Both the position numbers and the translations under genes were made by a program. From Planctomycetota bacterium (GTDB taxonomy: Bacteria; Planctomycetota; Uabimicrobiia; Uabimicrobiales; Uabimicrobiaceae): DNA of 64,000 nt. A model generated the notes under the pieces. It was not told the origin of the DNA. It did not search any database and worked only from the letters and a program-made list of their open reading frames with translations. Location of the stretch: contig JAJDCR010000057.1 in the NCBI GenBank assembly GCA_029260735.1, positions 62,001-126,000 on the forward strand, read 5' to 3'. This document shows positions 51,602 through 60,393 of this stretch, piece by piece (the first letter of the stretch is position 1; every line of letters begins with the position of its first letter).

Positions 51602-52403
51602 TTACTCTAGAGCAAATACTTTTTTAGCATTACTCGTCAAAAAGCATTCTCTAACTTCATCAGTTAAACCTAGACTCTCTAAATCAGCAAGACACGCTTT
51701 GGGGGTAATCATCGGATAATTACTCCCAAACAGTACTTTATGTTTGCCATGTTTTTTCATATACTCTACCAACTCCTGTGGATACCGCTTAGATTTATAG
51801 GCCGAGGTGTCAATGTAGACATTGGGAAATTTCGTAGCAAAAGCAATCATTTCTACATGCCAAGGATAACCAATATGTCCACAGACAATTTTGAGTTCAG
51901 GAAAATCTAAAGCAATCTTCTCAATATGAATCGGCCTTCCCGTTTCTGACGTAGACAAAGGTCCCGTAAGTCCCACCTGTAAACAAACCGGAATTCCCAA
52001 CTTCACATTCTGCATACAAAGGATAGTATAAAGCATGAGTGCATGGCAATTCCCATAACCACTGTATAATTCTCAAAGCCTTAAATCCATATTCTCGCAC
52101 ACACTTTCTTAACTCTCTGACCCCATCCATCACTTTAAATAAATTAACACTGGCAACACCAATAAATCGATCAGGATATTTTTGTATAGCAGAAAAGACT
52201 TCCTCATTGCTAATCAATACTTCACCCGGTCGATGCCATGCGCACAACATTCCTTGAGTAACTTTTGCTTCGTCCATTACATCTACTGTCATCTCCAAAG
52301 AAATATTATCAAGTTCTCCCACCCAACGTTTAAGAGAATCGAACATAGGTTGTTCCAAAAAATATTCATTTGGATGTTGCATCCAAGCATCTATAATTGT
52401 CAT
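51602..52403 (-). pseudogene. Amidohydrolase (TIM-barrel, amidohydrolase-2 family) with a frameshift
   Basis: ATG at 52401-52403 has GGGAG 6 nt upstream. The first frame reads MTIIDAWMQHPNEYF to ALYYPLYAEC (about 131 residues). A second frame continues the family sequence with KLGIPVCLQVGLTGPL, IVCGHIGYPWHVE, NVYIDTSAY and KVLFGSNYP through VFALE. The switch lies near 52001-52008 and is explained by one extra or two missing bases; no long homopolymer is there. Members are metal-dependent hydrolases or decarboxylases. Metal-ligand positions are partly atypical (the usual N-terminal DxHxH is DAWMQHP). A sequencing error cannot be excluded. Confidence 0.8.
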
Positions 52404-52534
52404 TTTTTACTCCCAAAGTAGAAATTCAGTATTTTGCCAAACAACCTATTTTAGATTTACCAAGTTTACACTGCAAACTATTTCCATTCAGTTTCGAGTT
52501 CTCCAAAAACTTTCTCATCGAAAAAATTAGTAAA

Positions 52535-52567
52535 GTGACCTATGTTAAAATTTTAACATAGGTTCAC
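52535..52567. terminator. Intergenic hairpin H1
   Basis: Near-palindrome gtgacctatgttaaaa with ttttaacataggttcac. It has the same core as hairpins H2-H4 downstream. It lies between the amidohydrolase remnant and the small gene, with no T-run. Confidence 0.6.
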
Positions 52568-52689
52568 CGGAATTTATCTATATTCATTTTTCTAGCACTT
52601 AATCTCCATTTTAGATATACTAAATATCTGATGAAAATATTCATGAAAATGAGCATAGATAAAACACTAAACAAACAGGAGAAAATTTT

Positions 52690-52938
52690 ATGACAGATGA
52701 ACCTATTGACCCCATTGATAAAGCCATACTCAAAAGGGCCATGAAAGCCTTTCGTAAAAGATTAAAAATAACTCGCTTAGACGACGAATCCAGATTAGGA
52801 GGGGGAGCGACAAGCGGGGGTAAGACTTCAGGGGTCGTCGGAATTAAACCCCCTAACCAATATCCGCAAGAAGTATGGGATGAATTAGTTCGGCAAGAAT
52901 TTCTAGTAGAAAATGATTCTTTTTACGAACTACCATAA
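52690..52938 (+). CDS. Small uncharacterised protein (82 aa)
   Basis: ATG at 52690 follows AGGAG by 8 nt, an excellent ribosome site. The protein is compact and charged: DPIDKAILKRAMKAFRKRLK, then TRLDDESRLGG, a Gly/Ser stretch, VVGIKPPNQYPQEVWDELVRQ and a short hydrophobic end. There is no signal peptide. I believe similar small proteins occur in planctomycetes, but I cannot name a function. The sequence constraint looks real because a decayed copy 507 bp downstream has lost the frame while preserving the same segments. A hairpin terminator (H2) follows. Confidence 0.8.
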   Translation: MTDEPIDPIDKAILKRAMKAFRKRLKITRLDDESRLGGGATSGGKTSGVVGIKPPNQYPQEVWDELVRQEFLVENDSFYELP

Positions 52939-53008
52939 ATTAGAAATTGAGAACCATCTTAATTAAAAGATAAAGAACTACTCTTCTTGCATTTTTATAG
53001 ATATACAA

Positions 53009-53047
53009 AAAAGACCTATGTTAAATATTTAGCATAGGTCTTTTTTT
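53009..53047 (+). terminator. Rho-independent terminator H2
   Basis: gacctatgttaaatatttagcataggtc forms an 11-bp stem (one G-T pair) followed by seven Ts. It lies 75 bp after the small gene. Confidence 0.88.
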
Positions 53048-53262
53048 GCGTTTTAGTGAAACTTAAGACAAACCTAATCTCTGGCACCTCTTTAACACTG
53101 GAAAAATAAGAGATCCTTTCATAAGCGAACAACACGGCCACTAGTTTCCATCATGAACTATATGTCTCAAAACAAAACAATTAACGACTAGGGCGCACTT
53201 TCTCAACACACCGATGTAACCCTTAATTTTATTGCTTTACAGAACGCCTCTGTTTGATTTAG

Positions 53263-53440
53263 CAAAAGATTAAAAATGACTCGTTTAAATGACGGATCCA
53301 GACAAGGGAGTCATGAGTAGAGGTAAAGTTAGACGTAGTCGCGGAAATTAAACCCAAACCAATATTCGTGAAAAGCAATGGCATGTAATTCGACAAGAAT
53401 TTCTAGTAGAAAATGATTTTTACGAACACCATAAACTAGA
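53263..53440 (+). pseudogene. Decayed tandem copy of the 82-aa protein gene
   Basis: Reads KRLKMTRLNDGSRQGS and then hits an in-frame stop. Later segments equivalent to NQYPQEVWDELVRQ and EFLVENDFYE appear with indels. The start codon region of the gene is missing from this copy. Confidence 0.85.
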
Positions 53441-53501
53441 AATTGAGAACCATCTTAATTAAAAGATAAAACAAGCTTTCTTACATTTTTATAGATATAC
53501 G

Positions 53502-53542
53502 AAAAAGACCTATGTTAAATATTTAGCATAGGTCTTTTTTTT
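53502..53542 (+). terminator. Rho-independent terminator H3
   Basis: Same stem as H2 with a run of eight Ts; it is the duplicated terminator behind the decayed gene copy. Confidence 0.85.
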
Positions 53543-53765
53543 ACATTTTAGTGAAACTTAGACCAAACTTATGCCCTAATAACTCTTAAACACAGGGAAA
53601 ATAAGGGATCCTCCCATAAACAGACAATACCGCTATCCATTTACGTTATGAGTTATATGTCTCAAAATAAAATATTTTACGTCTATGGCACACTTATCCA
53701 ACATACCTCTGTACCCATTGATTTTATTGCTTTAGAGAAGTCCTTTATCTCAATATTTTGCAGTA

Positions 53766-53840
53766 AGTAGTTACACAATATTAATTATGTAACTACTTTG
53801 TTGCCTCAATTACGCAGACGGTGTCTACGTAATTGAGGTA
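53766..53840. repeat. Two adjacent intergenic palindromes
   Basis: The first pairs agtagttaca (53766-53775) with tgtaactact (53788-53797). The second pairs tgcctcaattacgcagac (53802-53819) with gtctacgtaattgaggta (53823-53840), 16 of 18 positions Watson-Crick and the other two wobble. No gene overlaps them. Confidence 0.7.
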
Positions 53841-53877
53841 ATAATTGTTTTAGGTTTGAGATGGGATTTATGGGAGG

Positions 53878-53905
53878 GACCTGTGTTAAAAATTTAACAC
53901 AGGTC
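53878..53905. terminator. Intergenic hairpin H4
   Basis: gacctgtgttaaaaatttaacacaggtc is a perfect palindromic stem. Relative to H2/H3 an A-T pair has become G-C on both sides of the stem. Confidence 0.7.
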
Positions 53906-54062
53906 TTCCTATTAAAACCTATTTCGTCCTTTTAAAAATCTACACATTAAGAAAGTTATTCTGTAAATGATTTTACTAAACGAAATCCTAGGTGTAATTT
54001 TGTAGAAATTCTTTTAAATAGCTAAATACTTTTAGGTGGACACAAATCATTGATAAATTTGA

Positions 54063-54929
54063 CTATTCTTCTGTAATCAAACTGAAAGCAACTCGAAAAC
54101 CAGTTGTGAAAGGATTTTCTTCCTCTTGTTGGGCAGAACTACGGTTTGCTGAGCGTAACTCTACTTTATCATTATACCAAGAACCTCCTCGTCGAATTCG
54201 TCGCAGTTGTTGTCCTTCCTCCCAAGCACTACCGTTATTTGGTGCTCCAGAGTAATTAGGATGCATATGATCTTGAGACCATTCCCATACATTACCACTC
54301 ATATCGTATAGCCCAAATTTATTGGGAGTTTTCTCTCCTACTTTAGAACCAAAAATTCCCTCATCTTTTGCATTTTCTCCGTACCAAGCAAATTTGTCAT
54401 CCATTTCATTTCCCCAGTAGAATTTGCTTCTACTTCCAGCACGACATGCATATTCCCACTCCGCTTCACTTGGCAACCGGAGGCCTGTACGACGACAAAA
54501 CTCTTGAGCATCTATCCAAGGGATATTGCTTGCTGGATATTGATTCCCTTGATTTACAGAGTGATCTTCTTGATCCATCTTAAAAGGTGTGTCCCAAGGT
54601 GTTGTGTTCATTATTTTTTGCCATTGCTCCTGGGTGATCTCGTATTTCGAGATTAAAAATTCATTTATAGAAACCGTATGTGATGGTTGCTCATTACTTT
54701 TAGTACCTCCATGTCCCATCTCAAATTCACCTGCTGGTATCCAAACAAAAACAATCCCTGTTTTTTTATGTTTATACTCCGTGAATGAATGTAATCTTTC
54801 TAATTTTGCTTGAATTAAATTTACTCTCTTTTCTAAATTTATTATCTTCTCTAAAAGAAGATCTTCATTTTGGGCTTCTAGGGTCATAAAAACAAAAAAC
54901 ATAAATATCAAAATTGTAAATTTTTTCAT
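54063..54929 (-). CDS. Secreted SUMF1/FGE-fold protein
   Basis: The protein is 288 aa from ATG 54927-54929 (AGGAA ribosome site); an upstream in-frame start would place 16 extra residues before the signal peptide and is rejected. Signal peptide KKFTILIFMFFVFMTLEA precedes QNEDLLLEK and a short coiled coil. The SUMF1 domain runs from VWIPAGEFEMG to TGFRVAFSL with ISKYEITQEQW, RLPSEAEWEYACRAG, FGLYDMSGNVWEW and RRGGSWYNDKVELRSANR. The Cys pair used by true formylglycine-generating enzymes is absent from that last motif, so a binding or structural role is more likely. First of a codirectional array of paralogues. Confidence 0.9.
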   Translation of the reverse strand: MKKFTILIFMFFVFMTLEAQNEDLLLEKIINLEKRVNLIQAKLERLHSFTEYKHKKTGIVFVWIPAGEFEMGHGGTKSNEQPSHTVSINEFLISKYEITQEQWQKIMNTTPWDTPFKMDQEDHSVNQGNQYPASNIPWIDAQEFCRRTGLRLPSEAEWEYACRAGSRSKFYWGNEMDDKFAWYGENAKDEGIFGSKVGEKTPNKFGLYDMSGNVWEWSQDHMHPNYSGAPNNGSAWEEGQQLRRIRRGGSWYNDKVELRSANRSSAQQEEENPFTTGFRVAFSLITEE

Positions 54930-55131
54930 CTTAATTCCTAATCGTAATGAAAATAGATTTCTGTTGAAGATGGTCAAAGGATAGAAACGCTACTTAAATT
55001 TATCTTTAGTTTCTCCAAACTAAAAAAATAGGGGGCGTAGGTATTGTATACGAAAGATGATATTATCTTCAGGAAAACCTGTATACTTCTTTAGAGCAGA
55101 TTCAGAAAGATGTCGACGAGTGGTTCTAGTT
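54930..55131. other. Spacer in the SUMF1 array
   Basis: About 200 bp with no gene that I can recognise; it contains the upstream signals of the 54.9-kb gene. Confidence 0.4.
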
Positions 55132-55515
55132 TTAATCGTCTGATAACAATCTAAGGACCCCCATTCTTTTCGCATACCAAGCCTGATAGATATTCGCCTT
55201 TTCCATTTGTTCCTCGGCAGACATTTTCATCCATGAAGGAAGAGTAAAATTAAAGTAGCCTTTATTTCCATTCCAACCTATTTGAATGTTTTCTATTTTT
55301 TTTATTTTCTCTATGAGTAAGCGATTTTTTTCTTTTAACTCTTCGATTTCCTTTTTTTGACTAGATTTATCTTTTTTTAACCTCTCAATTTCCAAGATGT
55401 GAAGTTTATTTTTTATTTTTCCTAAGTCTTCTAAAAGAATATCCTCATTTTGGGCTTGTAAAAATGCAGAAGCAAAGATCATAAATAAACAAGTGAACCT
55501 ACACGTCTTTCCCAT
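55132..55515 (-). CDS. Truncated paralogue of the secreted SUMF1 family (N-terminal part only)
   Basis: The protein is 127 aa with AGGAGA before ATG 55513-55515. It has a signal peptide ending QA, then QNEDILLED, a long Lys/Glu coiled coil (about 30-80) and WMKMSAEEQMEKANIYQAWYAKR, which matches SWIKMSVDEQRQKARLYQLTYAKG of the 667-aa paralogue at 57785. It ends at a stop just where the SUMF1 domain should begin. It could still be secreted as a coiled-coil peptide, or be a decaying copy. Expression signals look intact. Confidence 0.75.
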   Translation of the reverse strand: MGKTCRFTCLFMIFASAFLQAQNEDILLEDLGKIKNKLHILEIERLKKDKSSQKKEIEELKEKNRLLIEKIKKIENIQIGWNGNKGYFNFTLPSWMKMSAEEQMEKANIYQAWYAKRMGVLRLLSDD

Positions 55516-55553
55516 TTTTTCTCCTTACATTTGCTGAAGTATAGATTCTTTTC

Positions 55554-56576
55554 TCAGTTCTCTGTATCACTTTTAAGCGATATGGATTTAGCTAATCTAA
55601 ATCCCAAATTTTTATCTTTTTGTTCTGGGGGAACTGAATCACGGTTAGCAGATCGACAACTGCTACCAAAGGTATTAAAAGCTCCTCCTCGACAGATACG
55701 GTTTACTCCATCTTTTTCATAGGATCTTCCGTCTTTAGGATTTTTATCATAGTCTGCCATTAGATCTTGACACCATTCCCAGATGTTCCCGTGGAAATCA
55801 TAAGCTCCCCAGCTATTTTTTTCCTTAAGTTTACCTACTTCTATTGTGTTCTTTTCACCTGTTTCTTTCCTTTCCCGATAGAACATTAATCCGCTATAGC
55901 ATATCTGTTCAGTAGAAATGTCTCCTGCAATATTAAATCGGCCTGTAGTTCCTCCCCGGCAAGCATACTCCCATTCGGCTTCGCTAGGTAAACGGAAATT
56001 AGCTTCATTTATTTTTGTGAGGAACTTCTGACAATCTTTCCAATTTACTTTCTCTACAGGATATCTATCTCCTTGGTTACTCTCTGATGGATTATCTCCC
56101 ATTATGGTTTCCCACTGCTTCTGAGTTACCTCATACTTTCCTATCCAAAAAGGTCTTTTTATTTTTACATTGTGTTGTTTCTCTTTATCATCTCGATCAG
56201 ATTCTGTTTCTGGAGATCCCATAATATATTTCCCCGGAGGAACAAGAATCATTTCTATTTTTATCCCTTTTACTAAGAATCTTTTTTCTCTGGCAATTTG
56301 TTTTTGAGAGCAATACCAAGTTTGATATAATTTTGCTATTTGAATCTGTTTCTCTGTTGGTAGCTTGAGCCACATGTTGTTTGTGAAATCAAAGCATTTT
56401 TCCTCTGGATTCCAGCATTCCTGCCAGATCTTCCAGTACTCCCAAAAAGGGCCAGTTTTTAGCTTATTTAAGAAATCTCTTTTTTCTTTCGATGCTCTCT
56501 CTAATAAAATATCTTCATTTTGAGCATGGATTAAAGGAATAAGTATTGCTAAAAGGAAAATACAAATTGTTTTCAT
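55554..56576 (-). CDS. Secreted SUMF1/FGE-fold protein
   Basis: The protein is 340 aa with AAAGG before ATG. Signal peptide ICIFLLAILIPLIHA is followed by QNEDILLERA, a linker with WLKLPTEKQIQIAKLYQTWY (shared with paralogues), then the SUMF1 domain from ILVPPGKYIMGSPETESDRD to NLGFRLAKS. Landmarks are IGKYEVTQKQWETIMG, FRLPSEAEWEYACRGG, YDFHGNIWEWCQD and ICRGGAFNTFGSSCRSANR. A Cys is present at the GSSCRSANR position, but the second Cys of the catalytic FGE pair is not obvious. The family converts sulfatase Cys/Ser to formylglycine only in its catalytic branch; this one is more likely a periplasmic or surface binding protein. Confidence 0.9.
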   Translation of the reverse strand: MKTICIFLLAILIPLIHAQNEDILLERASKEKRDFLNKLKTGPFWEYWKIWQECWNPEEKCFDFTNNMWLKLPTEKQIQIAKLYQTWYCSQKQIAREKRFLVKGIKIEMILVPPGKYIMGSPETESDRDDKEKQHNVKIKRPFWIGKYEVTQKQWETIMGDNPSESNQGDRYPVEKVNWKDCQKFLTKINEANFRLPSEAEWEYACRGGTTGRFNIAGDISTEQICYSGLMFYRERKETGEKNTIEVGKLKEKNSWGAYDFHGNIWEWCQDLMADYDKNPKDGRSYEKDGVNRICRGGAFNTFGSSCRSANRDSVPPEQKDKNLGFRLAKSISLKSDTEN

Positions 56577-56840
56577 TTTTTGCCTTTCTACTTCAACAAA
56601 AACTGCTAAAAATTTTCACTTAACAAAACTTCTATGGTAAAGTTCTCACTTGTGAATTGAGATCCTTGATCCGAATTAAAAATTTCAGGTTTTGCTTTTC
56701 AAACTTGGTGACAGACACGGTTTTTGTCCATTTTTTATTCCTAACGAAACTAAGGTTTTTATGCACACTAAAATTATGTTTGCAATCCGTCTTTAGAGTA
56801 TACTTATGGGCTAGCTTCGGATACTTAGCATCTATTTTAT

Positions 56841-57581
56841 CTATGGACCTGACTCTTCCTCAAATGATTTCACTAGACGAAATCCTAAATAAAGGTTTTC
56901 ATTTTTGTAGTTTTTAGTGGGATCTATGCTACCACGACCAGCTGAACGGAGGTAGACTTCATACCAATGATATTTTTTATCAGGGGTCATCTTATTACTC
57001 TCAGAAGAGACACTACATCCTCGAGTAACTTTATTTGAGTTAGGGTCTTCATCTTGACAAAACTCCCAGGCGTTACCTGACATATCATACAAACCAAAAG
57101 AGTTAGGCTTTTTTTTCCTGACAGGTTGTATTTCTCCTCCCGAGTTTTTAAAGTACCAACAATAATCTCCATCCACCTTCTCTCCCCAGTAATACCCAGT
57201 TGTTACTCCTCCTCGACAAGCGTATTCCCATTCAGCTTCGCTTGGCAGGCGAAAGCCTGTTTTTGTACAAAATTTCTGAGCATTATTCCAACTAACATTT
57301 ACCACAGGATAATTGTCGTCGTTTTATCGGTTTGATGGACTAATTTTCATAACAGCTCGCCACTGTTTGTTTGTCAACTCATATTTGCTCACCCAAAATG
57401 GTTTCTTCACTATATGGAGGTGTTGCTCTTTTTCATCATCCGACCTTATTTCATCACTTTCTAGAGATCCCATTTGGTAAGTTCCCGGTGGAATCAATAC
57501 CATTGATATTTTTAGTCCACTATCTCCTAACGGAAATTTTTTTTCGACTTTGACTTTTTTTGCCTTGGCATACTCTAATTA
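56841..57581 (-). pseudogene. Dead SUMF1-family paralogue
   Basis: One frame reads LEYAKAKKVKVEKKFPLGD, SMVLIPPGTYQMGS, WVSKYELTNKQW, YPVVNVSWNNAQKFC, FRLPSEAEWEYACRGG, FGLYDMSGNAWEFCQD and LGFRLVKSFEEE, matching the 667-aa paralogue. It is broken by TAA at 57579-57581 and TAA at 57324-57326, and no signal peptide is left upstream. An internal 154-codon frame (from 57305) remains open but has no N-terminus. Confidence 0.88.
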
Positions 57582-57784
57582 CTGAATATCTTCCAGGGGA
57601 ATTTGCGCAAAGAGCATAACTCCTTGGTTTCTTGTAAGAGTGGGGCGTATATTTGGCATAGGAGAGAGAGGATAAAGCAGATTTTTCCTCTGTGAGAGAC
57701 TGCTTCAAGTATGTCTTATTTCTGACATTGTATTTTTCTCACCTCGTAAGAGCAAATAACTTTGACATAACGCCCACAATGATT

Positions 57785-59788
57785 CTATTTCACTTCTAAC
57801 ACAAAGACTTGAGAAACATCATTTTCACTTGTTTTTCCAGAAACACATTTTAACTCTACTCTATGCTCGCCCTCAGAAATCCCTTTGAGAACAGTAATAC
57901 TGGGGACTAAAGCTAGACTTCCTTCAGTTCCATTAAGAGTTTCTAGTTTTTGAATTTCATTTCCATTTAAATATAGTTTTACTTCCATAACATCTTTATC
58001 ACCGCGTGAGGCCGTCGCTGAAGTGAAAAATACTAAAGTTCCTCCTTCGGATTTAAATTGTCCTTTTCGACTTAATGGTTGAGAGTATCGCCCTTTAGAG
58101 TAAGGAATGATTTTGCCGTGTGGGATAATTTTTTCTATATCATGCTCTAATACAACCAACTGAGAATAATCGTTTTCATCACAGTTAGTTCCGTCATGTT
58201 TTCTAATTTCCACATTGTGTTCACCTAAAGAAACTTCGTGAGAGTAAATAACGGGAGCTGGTGCTCTATGGGTATTGAGCTTGGAGACAGGAGTTTCAAA
58301 ACGGCCTATATCTTGTTCGCCTAGTTTAATATTAAAGCCCAAGTTTTTAATATTATTGTTGCTGTGCCCTGTAGCAGAAGCGATAAAAAGGAGATTCTTA
58401 CTTTTTTGGTTTTTAAAATGGCCTTTGTTATTGTTAATGTTCGTTTTATCGTATTTTATTGCATCATGAATATTGACATATTCGTTCATTACTTCCAAGC
58501 AACATACCTGAGCAACATCTTTCGGCGAGAAGGATTTATCCAGCTTAAGAGAATGGACCCCTTCTTCAAGAACTATTGGGCCAATAATGATAGGAGGTAG
58601 AATACCATAATCATAATTGGTATATCCTTTCAATGTGCCAATTACCTGTCTCTTATTAAGTTGAACAGGAATCTCCTTGCTACCATTACCTAAGAGAGTA
58701 CTTGAAATAAAAAAATAAAATTTTCCTCCTCTACTGTGAAAAGACATCTCTTCAGGATAGCCATAAAAACTAGTAAAATAAATATCTTTAGCAGGCTCTT
58801 CTCTAAATGATTTCGCTAGACGAAAGCCTAAATGTAAATTATCTTTATGGTTTTCATGACACTTTACGCTACCACGAAAAGCTGAGCGGAAATACATTTC
58901 ACCATAATTAACCTTAACACTCCCTCCTCGAGTAACTTTATATCGTTTTTCATTTTCATCTTTTGTACCATGTTCACCGTCACAATGCTCCCATACATTA
59001 CCCGACATATCATGCAAACCAAAGGAGTTAGGTTTTTTTTCCCCGATAGGCTGTGTCTTGTTTCCCGGGTTTTTGGAGTGCCAACAATAATCTCCGTTCA
59101 TCTTCTTTCCCCAGTAATATCGAGTTGTTACTCCTCCTCGACAAGCATATTCCCATTCAGCTTCACGCGGCAAGCGAAAATCTGTTTGTCTACAGAACTC
59201 AGTAGCCTCATTCCAACTGACATTTTCTACAGGATAATCGTTGCCCTTTTCTCCTGATGGATTATTTTCCATGACAGTTAGCCATTGCTCGTTTGTCAGC
59301 TCATATTTGCTTATCCAAAATGGTTTCTTCACTATATGCAGGTGCTGTTCTTCATTAGACTGCCTCATTTGATCGCTTTCTGGAGATCCCATTTGGTAAG
59401 ATCCTGGTGGAATCAACACCATTCTTACTTTTAGCCCTTTTTCTCCTAACGGAAAATCTTTTTCTACAGGGACTTTTTTTCCTTTTGCATATGTTAATTG
59501 ATAGAGTCTTGCTTTTTGTCTTTGTTCGTCAACAGACATTTTTATCCAAGAATCAGATCCAAAATTTAAAGGATTACAATGCCCGACTAAACTTTCTAGA
59601 TCTTCAATTTTACTACCTTGGTTTTTTTTAAAATCACTTAGCTCCTTTGCTAAGTCATCATTCCTTGTCTCTAACTCATTGATCTCTGCTTTGAGTTTCT
59701 GAGTTTCCCAAAAAGCTAGATCTTCGTTTTGGGCTTCAATCCCAATTACAAGTAGCATTAGTAAAAGCGCAACAATAGCTGTTTTCAT
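57785..59788 (-). CDS. Large secreted SUMF1-fold protein with three C-terminal beta repeats
   Basis: The protein is 667 aa with AGGAGA before ATG 59786-59788. Signal peptide AIVALLLMLLVIGIEA precedes QNEDLAFWETQ, a coiled coil (about 28-70) and WIKMSVDEQRQKARLYQ. The SUMF1 domain occupies about 115-335 (VLIPPGSYQMGSPESD to LGFRLAKSF), without Cys in the RGGSVKVNYGEMYFRSAFR motif. Three related beta-sandwich-like modules follow (about 340-435, 450-545, 550-667). Each has a GGxxxFFxSxT/SAT strand and ends with VAQVCCLEV, YSQLVVLEH or VSQVFVLEV. The last module recurs at the right edge of the window. A surface adhesive or carbohydrate-binding role is a guess from architecture. Confidence 0.9.
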   Translation of the reverse strand: MKTAIVALLLMLLVIGIEAQNEDLAFWETQKLKAEINELETRNDDLAKELSDFKKNQGSKIEDLESLVGHCNPLNFGSDSWIKMSVDEQRQKARLYQLTYAKGKKVPVEKDFPLGEKGLKVRMVLIPPGSYQMGSPESDQMRQSNEEQHLHIVKKPFWISKYELTNEQWLTVMENNPSGEKGNDYPVENVSWNEATEFCRQTDFRLPREAEWEYACRGGVTTRYYWGKKMNGDYCWHSKNPGNKTQPIGEKKPNSFGLHDMSGNVWEHCDGEHGTKDENEKRYKVTRGGSVKVNYGEMYFRSAFRGSVKCHENHKDNLHLGFRLAKSFREEPAKDIYFTSFYGYPEEMSFHSRGGKFYFFISSTLLGNGSKEIPVQLNKRQVIGTLKGYTNYDYGILPPIIIGPIVLEEGVHSLKLDKSFSPKDVAQVCCLEVMNEYVNIHDAIKYDKTNINNNKGHFKNQKSKNLLFIASATGHSNNNIKNLGFNIKLGEQDIGRFETPVSKLNTHRAPAPVIYSHEVSLGEHNVEIRKHDGTNCDENDYSQLVVLEHDIEKIIPHGKIIPYSKGRYSQPLSRKGQFKSEGGTLVFFTSATASRGDKDVMEVKLYLNGNEIQKLETLNGTEGSLALVPSITVLKGISEGEHRVELKCVSGKTSENDVSQVFVLEVK

Positions 59789-59804
59789 CTTCTTCTCCTT
59801 ATAC

Positions 59805-59965
59805 TAGGGCGTGTCCCTATTCAGCTATTACTCATTCTCTAGCCCTTACAAAATCTAGCAGCGTTACTCCTCAATTACAGAAAAACACTATGCGCACTCG
59901 TCGTGCCTTACTATATTCTATAAGGACTTAGATACTAAGTAACACTTGAATAGGGACACGCCCTA
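59805..59965. repeat. MITE-like element (161 bp)
   Basis: Perfect 19-bp terminal inverted repeats TAGGGCGTGTCCCTATTCA (59805-59823) and its complement (59947-59965) flank a non-coding core. A related single end occurs at 50891. It lies directly upstream of a SUMF1 gene's ribosome site. Confidence 0.88.
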
Positions 59966-60029
59966 ATATTAAGACTTTGATTTCTTTCTTCAAAAAGCAA
60001 AGTCAATAGTATTTCCGTTCATGTCGTTT

Positions 60030-60207
60030 TATGTTACTTCGAACTTGCCAATCCAAAAAGCTTTTTTATCAAAACAGTGTATTTTTTATCAGCTCTCTTC
60101 CTTTTTCTTTCTTTGACTCCATCCAATATTACTCGATGCCAATCGGAAAAAATTTGATTAAATTTCCCTTCCACATAATGATAGATCCAACAGAAAGATA
60201 GTTTCAT
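60030..60207 (-). pseudogene. Relic of a SUMF1-family gene
   Basis: One frame from an ATG at 60205-60207 ends with DKKYTVLIKK. In a shifted frame across an A-run it continues AFWIGKFEVT and stops, reproducing the IKKPFWIGKYEVT core of the family. The remainder of the domain is gone. Confidence 0.65.
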
Positions 60208-60393
60208 TTTCACTTTTGCTCTTTCTAAAATGATAAAGGTAACTCTAAAGAAATACCCCTCCGTAGGGTTTTGTATATGAAGGCTTCAGAAACTCAGGTG
60301 TACCAAGTGGTCGATGAACAAAATCATTCTGGAAAATCACTGATTTGGCACTGCAAGAATTAATTATTGTATGTTTCTAAGATTCCCCATATT

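Larger units (their letters stand above)
52756..53755 (+). repeat. Tandem segmental duplication (about 500-bp unit)
   Basis: Copy 1 (52756-53260) and copy 2 (53263-53755) align over the gene 3' part, its hairpin terminator and about 200 bp beyond, including the shared aaaagattaaaaat, caagaatttctagtagaaaa and ttttattgctttaga-like strings. The offset is 507 bp at the 5' side and about 490 bp later, so small indels have accumulated. Confidence 0.85.
59789..60393. other. Intergenic region with a MITE-like element and a gene relic
   Basis: Contains the 161-bp inverted-repeat element (59805-59965) only 16 bp upstream of the 667-aa gene start, and a SUMF1 relic at 60030-60207. Nothing else coding is seen; no candidate immunity gene follows the toxin-like gene. 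Confidence 0.6.
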
